A stretch of DNA of 64,000 nt from NCBI RefSeq assembly GCF_033115175.1, contig NC_084839.1, positions 43,345,467-43,409,466 on the forward strand, given 5' to 3'. The DNA is from Lepus europaeus. Taxonomy: Eukaryota; Chordata; Mammalia; Lagomorpha; Leporidae. The notes beneath the pieces were generated by a model. That model saw only the letters and a program-made list of their open reading frames with translations. It was not told where the DNA came from and did no database searches. Below, one piece after another: positions 38,880 to 50,799 of this stretch. Numbering within the stretch: position 1 is the first letter of the stretch; every line of letters begins with the position of its first letter. The position numbers and the translations under genes are program-made.

Positions 38880-40740
38880 AAGCCAGTCCCCCAGCCAGTG
38901 TTCTCAGCACCCTGTGTCTCCCTCAAGGGGCAGGATCCCCGAAGATGAGAGCTGAACTTGCCTTGATTCACTCTGAGGTTGCTACACATCTGTGAGTGAA
39001 TAGCTGAACTGAGAGACTCTGGAAATACTGAGTCAATTTCAAATCTTAAGGACAATAGTTTAAAACCGGATTGGTCTGTGGCCTAATTCAGCTTGCACTG
39101 CGATACCCAAGTCTCTTCACTGGATGCTGCTTCGAAAGTGCTGAATTATGGAGGGAACATACCACTGTCATTAACAGAACAAAATCATTTCTTCCAAAAT
39201 TGACCTTGGGCAATGACTTCTCCCCTGGTCCCTTGCAGCCTTCATTCTGAAGTTTTATGATGCAGTAAAATAGCAACAACAACAAATGAAATGGGCTTTC
39301 CTAGGGAGAGGTGGAATCTTCGGGCAATTAGCTTTTCTAGCTCTTTAGGCAGTAGTTTTAATATATTAAAATGTGCTGCCTGGCCTTGAGGGAATGAAAA
39401 CAAATGGCCTCCCAAACTCCCTCCCAGCCCCCACACCCTGAAACCCTTCACCTGGATGTGAATTCCCTCTCCAGTGTTGGTGTTTGCACAGAGCACTTTT
39501 TCCAGGAGGGCACGGGGCTGTGCATGCTACAATCCTTTTGCAAAAGGATGCAAACTGAAGAGCTTTGACAATAGGGCAGGCTTCTGGAGGGCGATCTTCC
39601 CGGAGGCTCCAGCTCTGGCAACAACCTGAATCTCTCTACTCGGGTCTGCTCTACATTGTTTATCATTTTCTGCATTGAAAATGCAAAATCACCCCAGTCC
39701 CTCCCCCAGCGCGACTCTGAGGACTGCGTACTGGTAGAGTTCCATGGTATGCAATGATCTAATGCCCCAGAGTCTGTTACCATGCGACAAAAGCCGAGGT
39801 CAATTATGATTCCTCGTCAGTGACCCGCAGCCTCTCTCACGCCTCTCAGCGCAGTGTGTTTTGAAGAGCAGGCACTTTAACATTTCTAAAGGGGACTCAA
39901 ATTATCATTCAAGTGATAAACTGCCACACAGACAGACATTCTTTTATGAGTCACTGAAGTGCAGGTCTTGGAGGTGATGCATCCGGTCTTGGTGTTTATT
40001 AAAGAGAGGGAAGACAAATAGATCAGAGAACAAATCAAACGTTGCACATCACAGGCGCCAAGCACAACAGAATAATCTTCCAATATTAATATATGGGCTA
40101 CAGAGCCCCACTGGGCAAAACCATGTTTTATTCAGGAAAACAATAAATCATGCAATCTCTCTATAGAAAGCCATTTACTGCTCATTTGGAAATTGAATCC
40201 ATAATCTTTTAATAAAGCCTGTTTACACCAACAGAAGAGTTTCAAATAAATAAAACTGGAAGCAATGATAAAGTAGCTCCCTAACCTTTATATGTTCATC
40301 GCACTGTAATCATTCAAGCCCACAGAAGTCAAATTTGTTTTACCAATTTCCTGAAATCAATCCAGTGAGCTCCTGGGTCTTACACAAAACCAATTCATAT
40401 TGTCAAGTAACAGCAAGAATTAATATTCTGCTGCCTCTTGCTATCCAAAGGGACTTTACTAAAAGTAAATAACAACGCAGGCTTTTACCATCCAGAGATG
40501 TATTATTTAGATGTAAAATTCCAGACCCAGGCTTTGATACCCTAAAAATGGCAACAAGATAAAAAGCTGGCCCTGGGGAACATGTCATCCCAACATCTTA
40601 AAAAGGATGCCTAGGGCCGTGGCTAGAAAATAAAGAGCTGGGCTAGGATCTTATTGAAAAATTACAATGGCAAAATCTTTTCTGCTTGCAAATCATAGCT
40701 CCTCCACCACATGGGAAAACGGCTGGGAACGAATGGCCGG
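38880..40740. other. Single-copy DNA without repeats, left flank of the orphan CpG island
   Basis: No C repeat, L1 or exon is seen across about 1.9 kb. The stretch is AT-rich with runs such as CCATAATCTTTTAATAAAGC near 40200. This could be conserved regulatory DNA, but I cannot measure conservation. Confidence 0.45.
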
Positions 40741-40749
40741 GAGTCTCAT

Positions 40750-41650
40750 TCCTAGCACCAGGCACTCCTCCCCCTAGGACAACAGGGCCGCTCCTCCGCG
40801 GCGGCCGCCCGGCCTCCGGGATGCCAGATCTCCCCGGGACATCCAAGATGCCCTCCTCCTTCAGCGGAGCGCGCACAGTTTCTCTCCGCGACGCGTCTGC
40901 CTCCTGAGCCTGCCCGGTTCGTGATGTGAGCTCGCTGCCTTGGCGAGGATCCGCTGCCAGGGGTTGCTTACTTGGAAGGAGCGCTGGGGCCGCACGGGCA
41001 GGTCTGGCGCTGCATTTCACGCTGCCCTCATTTTCCTTGCCGGGGAGGCAGGGATGAGTCCTCACAGGGGAATGTGGGAGGAAAGGTAAACAGTGCACGT
41101 GAGCCGCCGAGAGCTGCCGAGAACCAAGAAAGGAGCCTTCTCTCCTTCCCGCTCCGGGGGCGAATATTTACGGAGCAGGGCCTTTTGCGCGCGGCGCTCC
41201 GCGCTGCCTGCGGACTGGTGGCTTCACAGGCCGCAGCGCCCCAAGTCGGGAGGCTTCTGTGTTCCCCTACTCGAGCTCGGAGGCGGAATGGGCAGAGAGG
41301 GAAAAGGGATTGCGGAGGCAGGTAGAACTGGTTTGGATCCTCTGCCGCCACTTAGCTGCTGCTGCCTTTGAGTGAGTCACTGAACGTCTCTGAGCTCCGG
41401 CTTCCTCGGCCGGCGGCGCAGTGCCGCAGAACAGCATCCGCCCTGGAGGGCTCCCGCGCGGCTGAGAGTCGGGGCAGGGCCGCCGGTGCCCCGCTCCCCG
41501 CCCCCACCCACCCCAGACCCCATCTCGAAGGGGGCGTCTGCGTCCAGCCAGGGGTGCTACAAAGTGCACGGTCCCTGAGAGCAGGAGCCGGCTCCCGGCT
41601 CCGCGTTTCCCGAGGGCCCAGCGCGGCACCGCGGGCAGGCGGCTTTGCTT
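40750..41650. promoter_or_regulatory. Orphan CpG island, possible promoter of a non-coding transcript
   Basis: CpG density rises sharply between about 40.75 and 41.65 kb, with a NotI site at 40801-40808 and CGCGCGGCG-type clusters near 41190. No recognisable exon, conserved domain or plausible splice chain lies next to it. It sits about 12.7 kb upstream of the CALM2 start in a stretch without full-length C repeats. It may be the promoter of a long non-coding RNA or an unmethylated enhancer. Open frames across it look like by-products of GC-rich composition. Confidence 0.55.
41330..41410 (+). mobile_element. MIR fragment inside the orphan CpG island
   Basis: GGTTTGGATCCTCTGCCGCC, GAGTGAGTCACTGAACGTCT and GAGCTCCGGCTTCCTC align by eye with the MIR core despite the GC-rich setting. 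Confidence 0.55.
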
Positions 41651-42044
41651 TGCAAATGGAGGAGAAGCCCGGCTCTCTCTCTCCCTCCCTCCCTCCTCCC
41701 TCTTTCTCTCTGCTGCAGTCAGGCCGGCAGCCAGAAAAAGCCCAGCATCTTCCACCATTGTCTCCTGCAGCTTGCACTCTGCCCGTGCTCCTCCAGCCTG
41801 GGGCTCCTTTTGGCGGAGGCCTGTGGGGGTGCAGGAGCGGGAGAGGCCACAGAGCCAGGAGCTCAGGGGGAGTTCCCAAACACTCCTCGGTGTGTCTCCT
41901 CCCTCCGCATGAAATCAACACGGTGTCCCGAAGCCTTAGCGCCCCTTCTCCCTCCCCGTGAGATCGGAGGACTTCACCACCTTCACTGAGAGCCTGTTGA
42001 CTCACCAAGGTCAGCTCAGGTCATCCTCAGGGCGGGCAGGGGAG

Positions 42045-42185
42045 GCAGGGGGCGGCTCATCACCCCTGTTCTACAACTGAGGACACTAAGCTGAGCAAGG
42101 TTAAATTGCCCCCCTACCCAGGTCACAGCTGGAAGTCCTTGGGCTGGGATTTGAGGACCCCGGGCTGCCTGACTCCAGAGCCCAC
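42045..42185 (-). mobile_element. MIR fragment, minus
   Basis: TTCTACAACTGAGGACACTA, CAGGTCACAGCTGGAAGTCC and TGCCTGACTCCAGAGCCC match the reverse complement of MIR. Confidence 0.75.
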
Positions 42186-42464
42186 CCCCATGGGCCTGAG
42201 CAGGCTTCCTCCCTGGCAGGTGGCAGGGCAGGCGCTGACTCACGGCTTTGGATTCACTGAGTTCTCGTTTCTGAATTGCCACTGCTTGGGCCTAATGAAC
42301 AAATATTGCATTATGCCTTTCTCGCTTTGCAAACAGCCACAGGAGTCTGCTTGCCCACAAGCCCAGAGAGTTGCAGCATTTTTGAGTGACATATTGACAG
42401 ACTGGCTTATGGGTAAGTTACAAAGAATGCTAGAATGTGACAGCCCTCAGAGATCATCCCCATC

Positions 42465-42600
42465 AGGGGTTCTTAACGTAGGATTCCATAAATCCCTGAA
42501 TTTGTGCACGCATGCTTTTCCCCAGGGCAAGGGTCCAAAACTTTCATTAATTTCTCAGAGAGGTTTTCAGCCCCAAAGGGTTCAAAACAATGGGAGCTCT
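42465..42600 (+). mobile_element. hAT-Charlie-like DNA transposon fragment
   Basis: GGGGTTCTTAACGTAGGATTCC at the left and TCTCAGAGAGGTTTTCAGCCC at the right resemble non-autonomous Charlie/MER elements. The family is not resolved. Confidence 0.45.
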
Positions 42601-43199
42601 GGCTGAGCCAGAGCCTCACGCTGCCAGGCTTGCTCAGGCCACCATTCCATGAGGCAGCACAATCTGTGATGGAGAAAACCCAGCGCAAACATCTTAAAGA
42701 CTGGTGAGTAATGAGAACGGCTGATTAAGTCAACTTTCACCAGAAATTAGCTGCTTCTCCCCTCATCACGAGCTCACTGGGAAACTCGACTTTGCTCCAT
42801 GGTTAGCTTGAGCACAAGGAGGCAGCGCTCAGACTGGCCTGCCATCTGTACAGCAGCCTGCTGTACCTCAGTGTACACATCTGGGAGGCTCTGGGCCCAT
42901 TTTGTTTGTCTCCTCTCTGCCCTCCGTGGCTCGATGTGTTGCAGCCTTCCGCCACCATAAACCCACATTCTTGCTCCTGCTTTCCCCTGTGGCTTGTGTC
43001 AGCTATGCCTACTCCTACATCTTGCCCTCTTCCCAGGATCACCCTCTCCCATCCCCCACCCTGGGGAATGCTATAACTGAGTGGTCTTGGGCCACAAATA
43101 TATCATGATCATGGAGCTAGTATGTTGGGAGGCCGCACTGGCCTCTGCTTAGCTGCAGGATGAGGCCACCTTCACGCCTAACCCCACTCCCTGGGGCAC

Positions 43200-43381
43200 A
43201 CTTATCCTCCTCCTCTCAACACCTAAATCCTACTTACAGGACCCTTCTCCAATTCCACCTCCTTTGTGAAAACTTCTCATTGTTTTATCTATTTCAATTG
43301 CATCTATGACTAACTAGATTATAATCTCCTAGGGGGGCCGGCACAGTGGTGAAGCTGCCACCTTGAATCTGCGGATGGAAG

Positions 43382-43423
<42 letters not shown>

Positions 43424-43540
43424 CTCCTCTCTCTGTGTAACTCTTTCAAATAAATAAATACATCTTTTAAAAAAAAACTCCTCGAGGGCAAGTACTCACT
43501 TTTCTTTCTTTTAGTGTACTTACCAACAGTTTTATACCAG
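43200..43540 (+). mobile_element. L2-like fragment split by a short CSINE
   Basis: CTAACTAGATTATAATCTCC before the CSINE and TCCTCGAGGGCAAGTACTC after it rebuild the common L2 3' motif of the type 'actagattgtaagctcc...gagggcag'. Confidence 0.45.
43332..43479 (+). mobile_element. CSINE, plus, reduced to head and tail
   Basis: GGGGGCCGGCACAGTGGTG is joined to TCTGCGGATGGAAGACC; about 180 bp of the middle is gone. The CT tract at 43384-43419 is about 18 units. Confidence 0.9.
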
Positions 43541-46500
43541 GATAAATGCCATATAAAAACTGTACTAAGAAGCAGATTTCTCCCCATCTTTGAAGTTGAC
43601 CATTTGCTAAGAGGGTCCTTTGCCAAATGAACATGTAGGGTCCTAGCCAGGTATGAGGGACTCAGTCTCCCTGTTCCCATAGACCCACTGCCACAAGTCT
43701 TGGTCAGTAGGGGACCCCATACCAGGTGTACTCGGTACTTGGATGAGGGATGAGAAAGAGGCCACTGCCTTATCACCCACCAAATGTGACATGACACTGT
43801 CAGCCCAGGGTCTTACCCTACCCGAGATGCCACAGGGTGCAAACCTAACCCTGCTAGGAACAGTGGGTAACAGTGGAACACAGGCCTCTCTAGTGATACA
43901 ACCTGGTCACGCCCCCAGGTGGAGGATGACAGCAGTCGCCGGGTGGGGGTAGGGAAGGTGAGACCACGTGAGGTCTGGGGTACCAGGGGACAGGGAGCAG
44001 ACAGTGAGGGGCCATCCTGCAGAAATGAGAAGGAAGGCAGGACTGCAGGCTCCCAGGCATAGGCCCCATGGTCCCATTGGACTTCACTTACAGAACACAA
44101 ATGCAAAGGTAAAATCGATAAGAACTTCAAGAGGACAACTGCTGGGCACTAAGTGCCAAGAGTTGCACCTGTGGGGAGGGCTGGGGAAGGTGAGAAACAG
44201 GGGGCTTTAGCCCATCATAGCTCTCCCTGGGGTCCTGGGTGACTGGCTCCATATGGCTGGCGTGTTTGCCACTGGCATGACTCTGCCTGAAAAATAGAGG
44301 AACAGCGAACACTCACTCAGGGAATCAGAGCTGCCCGAATGGCCATGGATGCCACTACTCATTCTCCTACTATTTCATAGGCACACGAGGACTCAAGACT
44401 TGGAACTGTAGCTGGAGGAGGAGGAGCACCATTTGCCAATCAGGCACTTATTTAAGATTTGACAGTCAGACACATGACTTTGGTGGAAAATTCTGGGCTG
44501 TCTTCATTTTTAAAAATTTGGTTTAGCTATGACCTGCCTCCCTTCTCTTCACTGAAATCATCCCCCATCCCATCTTCCACAAAGCACAAGAATCTTTAAT
44601 ATTTGTCAGAATGGCAACAGTTAAAACAAATCTTACTTAATTCCTATTAGACCTCAGGAAGATTAATGCATTGTCACACTTTGCTTTTAAACCCAGTGTT
44701 AACCACTGTAAGCTGGGTACAGTTTTTCTCTCCCTCACATCTTTAATTCACGACTGTAGCTGAATCTTTATCCTAAAAAGATTTTTTAAAAGGTTGATTG
44801 ATCCAACTGTTACTGCCTGGATCATATCCCATGATGGGTACAGCTTTTTTTTTTTAAACACCAGCAAGCAATCCCTTCTCTTAGTAACTGAGTCTTGAGT
44901 GATGTCACCTTGGAGAGCTGAATTTCTGAGGCGGGGTCTCCAAACTGATGACATCTGAGTAAGAGACCTGGTGCTTCCGTTGGCTCTGGATTTGTCTTTT
45001 TTCTTTGTCATGTCCTCAGACTCTAGCTGGATGTGCGTGCCTGATCCAGCACCTTCCTGCTAGGTTCACATCTGGGAGCCACTAATGACTTGGGAGTGAA
45101 CTGTGCTGCCCCATCAATGTACCAGGAGTGGAGGAATGGAAATGAGCTGGGGAGGGTGTTGGCCAATTTTGCCTATGGAATCCTGGGAGCAAGTTCCTCC
45201 ATGGCTGCTAGTTCCTACCCATCTGTAAGCGCTTCCGGGGTGCAGGAGGATTTCATTTACCCCTTGTTGTCCACTAGAGCACTCACAAATGCTTAATGGA
45301 TTGATACGGCTTAAGCCTTCCTCCATGTCTCCATTTTCACCTCCAAATTCTCCTCCTGGGAACTAGTGTAACTACCACTGGCCACACCTGTGCTTGGGAT
45401 TGCTCCCTTGCACTTTGGTTGCCCGGTCTGGGACGGCGACAGCACTTTGTGGACATGCTCTGCAGATCAGTGTGGTGCCAGTGGACTGCTTCCTGCTAGC
45501 CTCCACGCCACTGCAGCAGCCGAATCCTGGGGAACCGCGAAGAAGTAGCAGGGTCGCCCTTCCCTCCCTGGCCCAGGAGATCACGGCTAGGACTCAAGGA
45601 CCTTTTGTTTGTGGGTTGTTTCTCTCCACTGAGATGAAGAATTCAATTATAGGCCCAGATTCCCATTAAGCCAATATTCTTTTTCCCTCTTCTTCATGGA
45701 AAGCAGTAATAAATCTTGCTTAGTAGGGCCTCTGCCTCCTCGTTCTGTCCCTCAGCTAATAAAATCAAGGCTACTCGGAAATCAGATTAAATAATTTGTC
45801 TCTTCTCTTTCTAGAAGTTTCAGAGCTCTCGCTGACCTTTCTTCAAACAGCAGAAATTACCTTGTTTTTTCCTCCCAGTGGCCTGTGAATACCCTGTCAT
45901 TCACAAAGCAAAAGCACAAAGAAGGGCTGAGCTGGAAAGAGCAGGGGCCTGGGGGTCAGCTCCCAGGGTGGGAGCGCGGGGCCCCAAACCCTCCTAGAGC
46001 CTCACTTTCTTTTCCAGACAAAAAGCTACCTTTAAATGTTCCCTTTTGCCTCTAAAAGTCTGGGCACCTCAGTGTTGTCGATTCCATGGACAGACTAATT
46101 CTCCAGGCCTAAGAAAATTGTTTCCTTTGTGATGGGAACATCTATTTTTCTCTTCCTTCCCTTTTTTCTTTCTTTCTTTTTTTAATAGAACAGACAAAAT
46201 GAGCTCAGATCACAAGTTCAGCTGATGTCTTCCTAAACCACAGGGTTCATCCTCTGAAACCGCTGCCCCTTCCTTCAGAAGCCTCAGCAGTCCTTACTCT
46301 GACAGCCAGCCCCGTCACTCCGTATTCCGTCTGTGAGAGGAGGCTTGGAATGAGCAAAGGCGGGCACAGATGTGGCCGTAAGGGACATGGGCGCAAACTC
46401 CGCAGGAGCCCAGCTGGGATCCTGCCCCTCAGCTCCCGCCACCCACAGTCCTATCCAGAGTCTGAGTGAACAGTACTGTTGTCAGTCAACCCACTGACCA

Positions 46501-46595
46501 CGCAGTGCACGAAACGATTGACTCCTCATACTTGTAACCCCAGTAATCGCACAGCCCCTAGTTTCAAAATCAGAGAAAGCTTCATGATTGGGATT
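43540..46595. other. Intergenic single-copy DNA
   Basis: No C repeat, spliced gene or RNA gene is recognised in about 3 kb. Small open frames are scattered and lack recognisable domains. Confidence 0.45.
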
Positions 46596-46596
46596 T

Positions 46597-46921
46597 TTTA
46601 AAAAATATGTATTTATTTGCTTGAAAGGCAGAGTTACAGAGAGGCAGAGGCAGAGAGAGACAGAAGTCTTCCATCCACTGGCTCACCCCCGAGATGGCCA
46701 CAATGGCTGGAGCTGCGCTGATCCGAGGCCAGGAGCCAGGAGCTTCTTTTAGGTCTCCCACGTGGGTGCAGGGGCCCAAGCACTTGGGCCATCCTCCACC
46801 ACTTTCCTAGGCCATAGCAGAGAGCTGGATCAGACAGCCAGGACTCAAACCGGCACTCACATGGGATGCCGGCAGAGCACCGCAGGCGGTGGCTCCACCC
46901 ACTGTGCCACAGCGCTGGCCC
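46597..46921 (-). mobile_element. CSINE, minus, with target-site duplication
   Basis: CATGATTGGGATTT before and CATGATAGGGATTT after differ at one base. The copy ends GCCACAGCGCTGGCCCC. Confidence 0.93.
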
Positions 46922-46974
46922 CCATGATAGGGATTTAAAGACAACATTTTCATAAAAGAAGGTCATCACAGGAA

Positions 46975-47230
46975 AGCAAAGTGATTAAGAGTATGGCTAG
47001 GGGCTTCGCCATAGTCAGGGAAGGTTCAAGTTCTAGCATCTTCATATATGAACAATGGAGCGATCAGTTCCCTAAACTTCAACAGTCTCATCTATAAAAT
47101 GGAGATGATAAATAATACCTACCTGAGGCAAGGAATAACTGAAAGAAAATCAATTATGAGAGGGGTTTGGCATAGGATCTGCCACACCGTAAATGCTCAA
47201 CAGGTTCAGTTATTATTAATAGCGGCACAG
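46975..47230 (+). mobile_element. MIR, plus
   Basis: GATTAAGAGTATGGCTAGGG, TCATCTATAAAATGGAGATG, AATACCTACCTGAGG and CGTAAATGCTCAACAGG span almost the full MIR in order. Confidence 0.85.
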
Positions 47231-47466
47231 CATTAATAATCCATGGAAGAAGTGACTCTGGCATGCCCTCATCTAGTGAAGCTGCTGTGGTCTCGAGCAT
47301 CGCACACCCGTCTGAACTTCTCTTGGGTCTGTGAAGCGAAGTTAAAATGGGAAAATGCTCTTAAGATTCAGTCATTGAAATTCACAGTGTCTTTGAAATA
47401 CCTCAAATTATATTTAATGTAATAATTGCTCTCCTTGGAGAGAGAGAGTAAAATAATTAAATAACT

Positions 47467-47780
47467 GGGACTGGCACTGTGGTACAGTGGGTTAAGCTGC
47501 TTCCTGCAATAGTGGCATTCCATATGGGAGCCAGTTCAAGTCCCGGCTGCCCCACTTCAGATCCAACTCCCTATTAATGTGCCTGGGAAAGAAGCAGAAG
47601 ATGGCCTCTGGGCTTGGGCCCCTGAACCCACATGAGAAACCCAGAAGAAGCTCCTAGCTCCTGACTTCAACCATTGCGGCCATTTGGGGAGTGGACCAGC
47701 CGATGGAAGATCTCTCTCTCTGTAATTCGTACGTTCAGATAAATAAATCCGTACGGTCAAATAAATAAATATAAAAAAAC
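47467..47780 (+). mobile_element. CSINE, plus, with duplicated tail
   Basis: It starts GGGACTGGCACTGTGGTAC. The tail block appears twice, as TCAGATAAATAAATCCGTACG and then GTCAAATAAATAAATA. Confidence 0.9.
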
Positions 47781-47830
47781 TTCATTTTTTAAAAAAATAG
47801 CTAAAAAATTAATAAGTTTTTAAACTTAAA

Positions 47831-48490
47831 AGGGGAGGGCAGGTGTTTGGCATAGCAGTTAAGATGTTCCTTGCACTGGGGCTGGCACTGTGGCATAGCA
47901 GGTAAAGCCACTGCTTGCAGGGCTGGCATACCATGTGAGCACTGGTTTGAGTCCTGGATGCTCTACTTCTGATCCATCTCCCTGCTATAACCTGGGAAAG
48001 CAGTAGAAGATGGCCCAAATCCTTGGGCCCCTGCACCTGTGTGGGAGACCTGGAAGAAGCTCCTGGCTCCTGGCTTCAGATTGGCCCATCTCCAGCTGTT
48101 GCGGCCATTTGTAAAGTGAACCAGCGGATAAAAGACCTGTCTCCCTCTCTCTCTGCCTCTCTGTAACTCTGTCTTTCAAACAAATAAATAAAAATCTTTT
48201 TAAAAAAAAATGTCCCTTGGGACGCCTGCATCCCATATCAGAATGTCTTGATTCAAGTCCTGCCTCTGCTTTTGATTCTACCTTCATCCTGCCAGGTGGC
48301 AGGTAGTGGCTCAGACAGTCGGGTCTCTGCCCCCCAGACCAGAAACCCAAATTGAGCTGCAGGCTCCCCGCTTCAGCCTGGCCCAGCTCCGGCTATTGGA
48401 GACATTATGGAGTGAACAAGTGCATGGGAGATCTCTCCCCAGCTGTCTTGCCTTCTCTGTATCTCTGCCTTTTGGATAAATAAAAATACA
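47831..48490 (+). mobile_element. Old CSINE, plus, split by a younger copy
   Basis: Left part 47831-47877 has GGTGTTTGGCATAGCAG. Right part 48211-48490 resumes GGGACGCCTGCATCCCATAT and ends TTTGGATAAATAAAAATAC. ATGTTCCTTG and ATGTCCCTTG at the edges suggest a target-site duplication. Confidence 0.85.
47878..48210 (+). mobile_element. CSINE, plus, inserted into an older CSINE
   Basis: It runs from GGGGCTGGCACTGTGGCATAG to AATAAAAATCTTTTTAAAA and is full length. Confidence 0.93.
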
Positions 48491-48499
48491 CACAAATTT

Positions 48500-49470
48500 T
48501 AAAGAGAGAATGATTTTTCGTCCTTTGTTGATGACATGAGTCAGTTTGAAGTCTTCCCCTTGGTTAGGCTGGGATTCTGGCTTTAGCCAATGGGAGAGGG
48601 CATGAATGACAAGAAAAGGAGAGGGAATGAGGACTGTCACAGGCTGTGGCACCATATGGCCTGAAACAGGACTCAGCAATGCTTGCTGAACTGAAAGCTT
48701 CTGTTCCTCTGTCACCTCCACCCCCTTTCCATTCCCGGGAAATCAGATGGTGCTATAAACCCAGAGGGCCAAGGTGCATGGCACACAGTGGCTCATCGTG
48801 AGTGGGGACAATGCCCCCCCACCCCGGTGAAACATCAGTCCTGGTTTTTTACTTTTTCAGATCCACATCGAGATCGAGCTTCTATATGTGCCTGTGTGCT
48901 ACCAGCCTGCGCCATCAAGAGATCCTTGATAGGACTGCTTGCATTACTGAATCAACAGCAGATGCAGTCGGGCCCCCCAACAGGCAGAAATGGATAAACA
49001 CAGAACCGCTTTACTGTGTCGGGACCAAATCCTGAGAAGTCTCACTCTGAGAAGTAGCCCCAGCCACCCTTGGAGTTTGCCAGGCTGGCTGGACAATGAC
49101 AGATGACGCAAGTGGAGAGCAGGAAAGTGTGCCTGTACACAAGTGATGACAGCAGGTAGACAGACCTGCTCAGGAACCGCGACAGGCCATTTTGAATTGG
49201 AAAAAAAAGTATGCAAATCCTCACTAACATGTTGGGGGAAGACACAGCAGAGCAGGACATGTGCACGCACACGAGTGCACATTCATCAAAAGGGATCTCA
49301 GTCACCCTGACGAAGACCAGGGCAGTCGAGGTAGGAAGAGGAGATGCACGCAGTGTTAGCCTGTTGTTTCCCGTGGCTGCTTATAAGGGAAATGCTTCAG
49401 GGGACAGCCTGGTTGGGAATCAGTCCAAATACGATTAGAATCAGATTTAAACCAAAAAAGAAGTATCCTT
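48500..49470. other. Intergenic DNA, nothing recognised
   Basis: I find no exon, C repeat or structured RNA here. Confidence 0.4.
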
Positions 49471-49477
49471 AAGTGCA

Positions 49478-49655
49478 GTGATTCCCAAAATCGGCCAACA
49501 TTTAAATCTGCCCAAAGAGCTTCCAAGACTAGTGAAGCCCAGGCCACAGCCCAAACCAATTACATCATACTCTCTAGGGGCGGGAGCCAGGCACTGAACT
49601 TTCTGAAGCTCTTTGTAGATTTCAACGTGCACATGAGCTGCGGAACCCTGTCAGT
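49478..49655 (+). mobile_element. MER5A-like hAT-Charlie element
   Basis: CAGTGATTCCCAAAATCGGC, CAAACCAATTACATCATACTC, GGGGCGGGAGCCAGGCACTG and GATTTCAACGTGCACATGAG occur in MER5A order. Confidence 0.75.
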
Positions 49656-49763
49656 GGGGACATCCATGGTGAAGCCGTGAGGAAATGGCTCGTGAGGTTA
49701 ATGGAAACTAGATAGTGCCCCTAAGAAATCACCTGCCCCATAATGGCATAAGATGTATGGCTC

Positions 49764-50101
49764 AGGGCTGGCGCTGTGGCATAGCAGGTAAAGCCGCCAC
49801 CTGCAGTGTCAGCATCCCATATGGGTGCTGGTTTGAGACCTGGCTCCTCCACTTCTGATCCAGTTCTGTGCTACGGCCTAGGAAAGCAGTAGAAGATGGC
49901 CCAAGTGTTTGGGCCCCTGCACCTGCATGGGAGACCCAGAAGAAGCTCCTGGCTCCTGGCTTCAAGTTGGCACAGCTCCAGCTGTTGCGGCCATCTAGGG
50001 AGTGAACCAGCGGATGGAAGACCTCTTTCACTCTCTCTTTCTCTGCCTCTGCCTCTCTCTAACTCTGCTTTTCAAATAAATAAATAAATCTTAAAAAAAA
50101 A
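49764..50101 (+). mobile_element. CSINE, plus, with target-site duplication
   Basis: AAGATGTATGGCTC flanks it at 49750-49763 and 50102-50115. Confidence 0.96.
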
Positions 50102-50140
50102 AAGATGTATGGCTCTTAATTTCCTTATTTATAACTTTAT

Positions 50141-50446
50141 AGTGGCTAAAGCCACCACCTGTAATGCTGGCATCCCATATGGGTGCCAGTTCGAGTCCTT
50201 GCAGCTCTACTTCTGATCCAGCTCCCTGATAATGGCCTGGGAAAAGCAGCAGAAGATGGCCCAAGTGCTTGATTTCCTGCCATCCAGGTGGGAGACCCAG
50301 ATGAAGCTCCAGGCTCCTGGCTTTAGAGTGGCCCAGGCCTGGCTGTCATGGCATTTGGGAGTGAACCAGCAAATGGAAAATCTCTGTCTCTGTCTCTCTT
50401 TCTCACTCTCTGTAAATGGCAACTTTCAAAATAAATCAATCTTTAG
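50141..50446 (+). mobile_element. CSINE, plus, start slightly truncated
   Basis: It opens at AGTGGCTAAAGCCACCACC and ends AAAATAAATCAATCTTTAG. Confidence 0.9.
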
Positions 50447-50629
50447 CGTTTTTTGTTTTTTTTAAGTGTTTATCAGTATAAGAAAAATGGATGAAGAGAC
50501 AAGGTCACACTTCAAAATACAGGAATTAAATTCAAGTGAGGATCTTGAACTTGGTAGCTGGGAGTGAGATAGAAATCAAAGGAGTTCATTGCCATTATGG
50601 ATAGAGAAATTTACATATTTTTGCTTCAT

Positions 50630-50790
50630 AGAATGTTCATATCCATGACCTAATTTTAACTTGCATCTCTGTGAAGTAGGCAGAGAAAGTATTATTTTTC
50701 TCTCCCACTTCCACAGATGGGGAAGCAGAGAGCATCTCATGATCTACTCGGCATTACAGAGCAGATGAGCGGCAGGGGTGGAAGTAGCAC
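50630..50790 (-). mobile_element. MIR fragment, minus
   Basis: TGACCTAATTTTAACTTGC, GTGAAGTAGGCAGAGAAAGT and CACAGATGGGGAAGCAGAG match the reverse complement of MIR. Confidence 0.65.
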
Positions 50791-50799
50791 TTGGTTCTT

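Noticed and set aside
40643-42008. Frames of 105-218 codons around the orphan CpG island
   Set aside because: They occur in several frames on both strands with biased composition, as expected from GC-rich DNA. No conserved protein is recognised.
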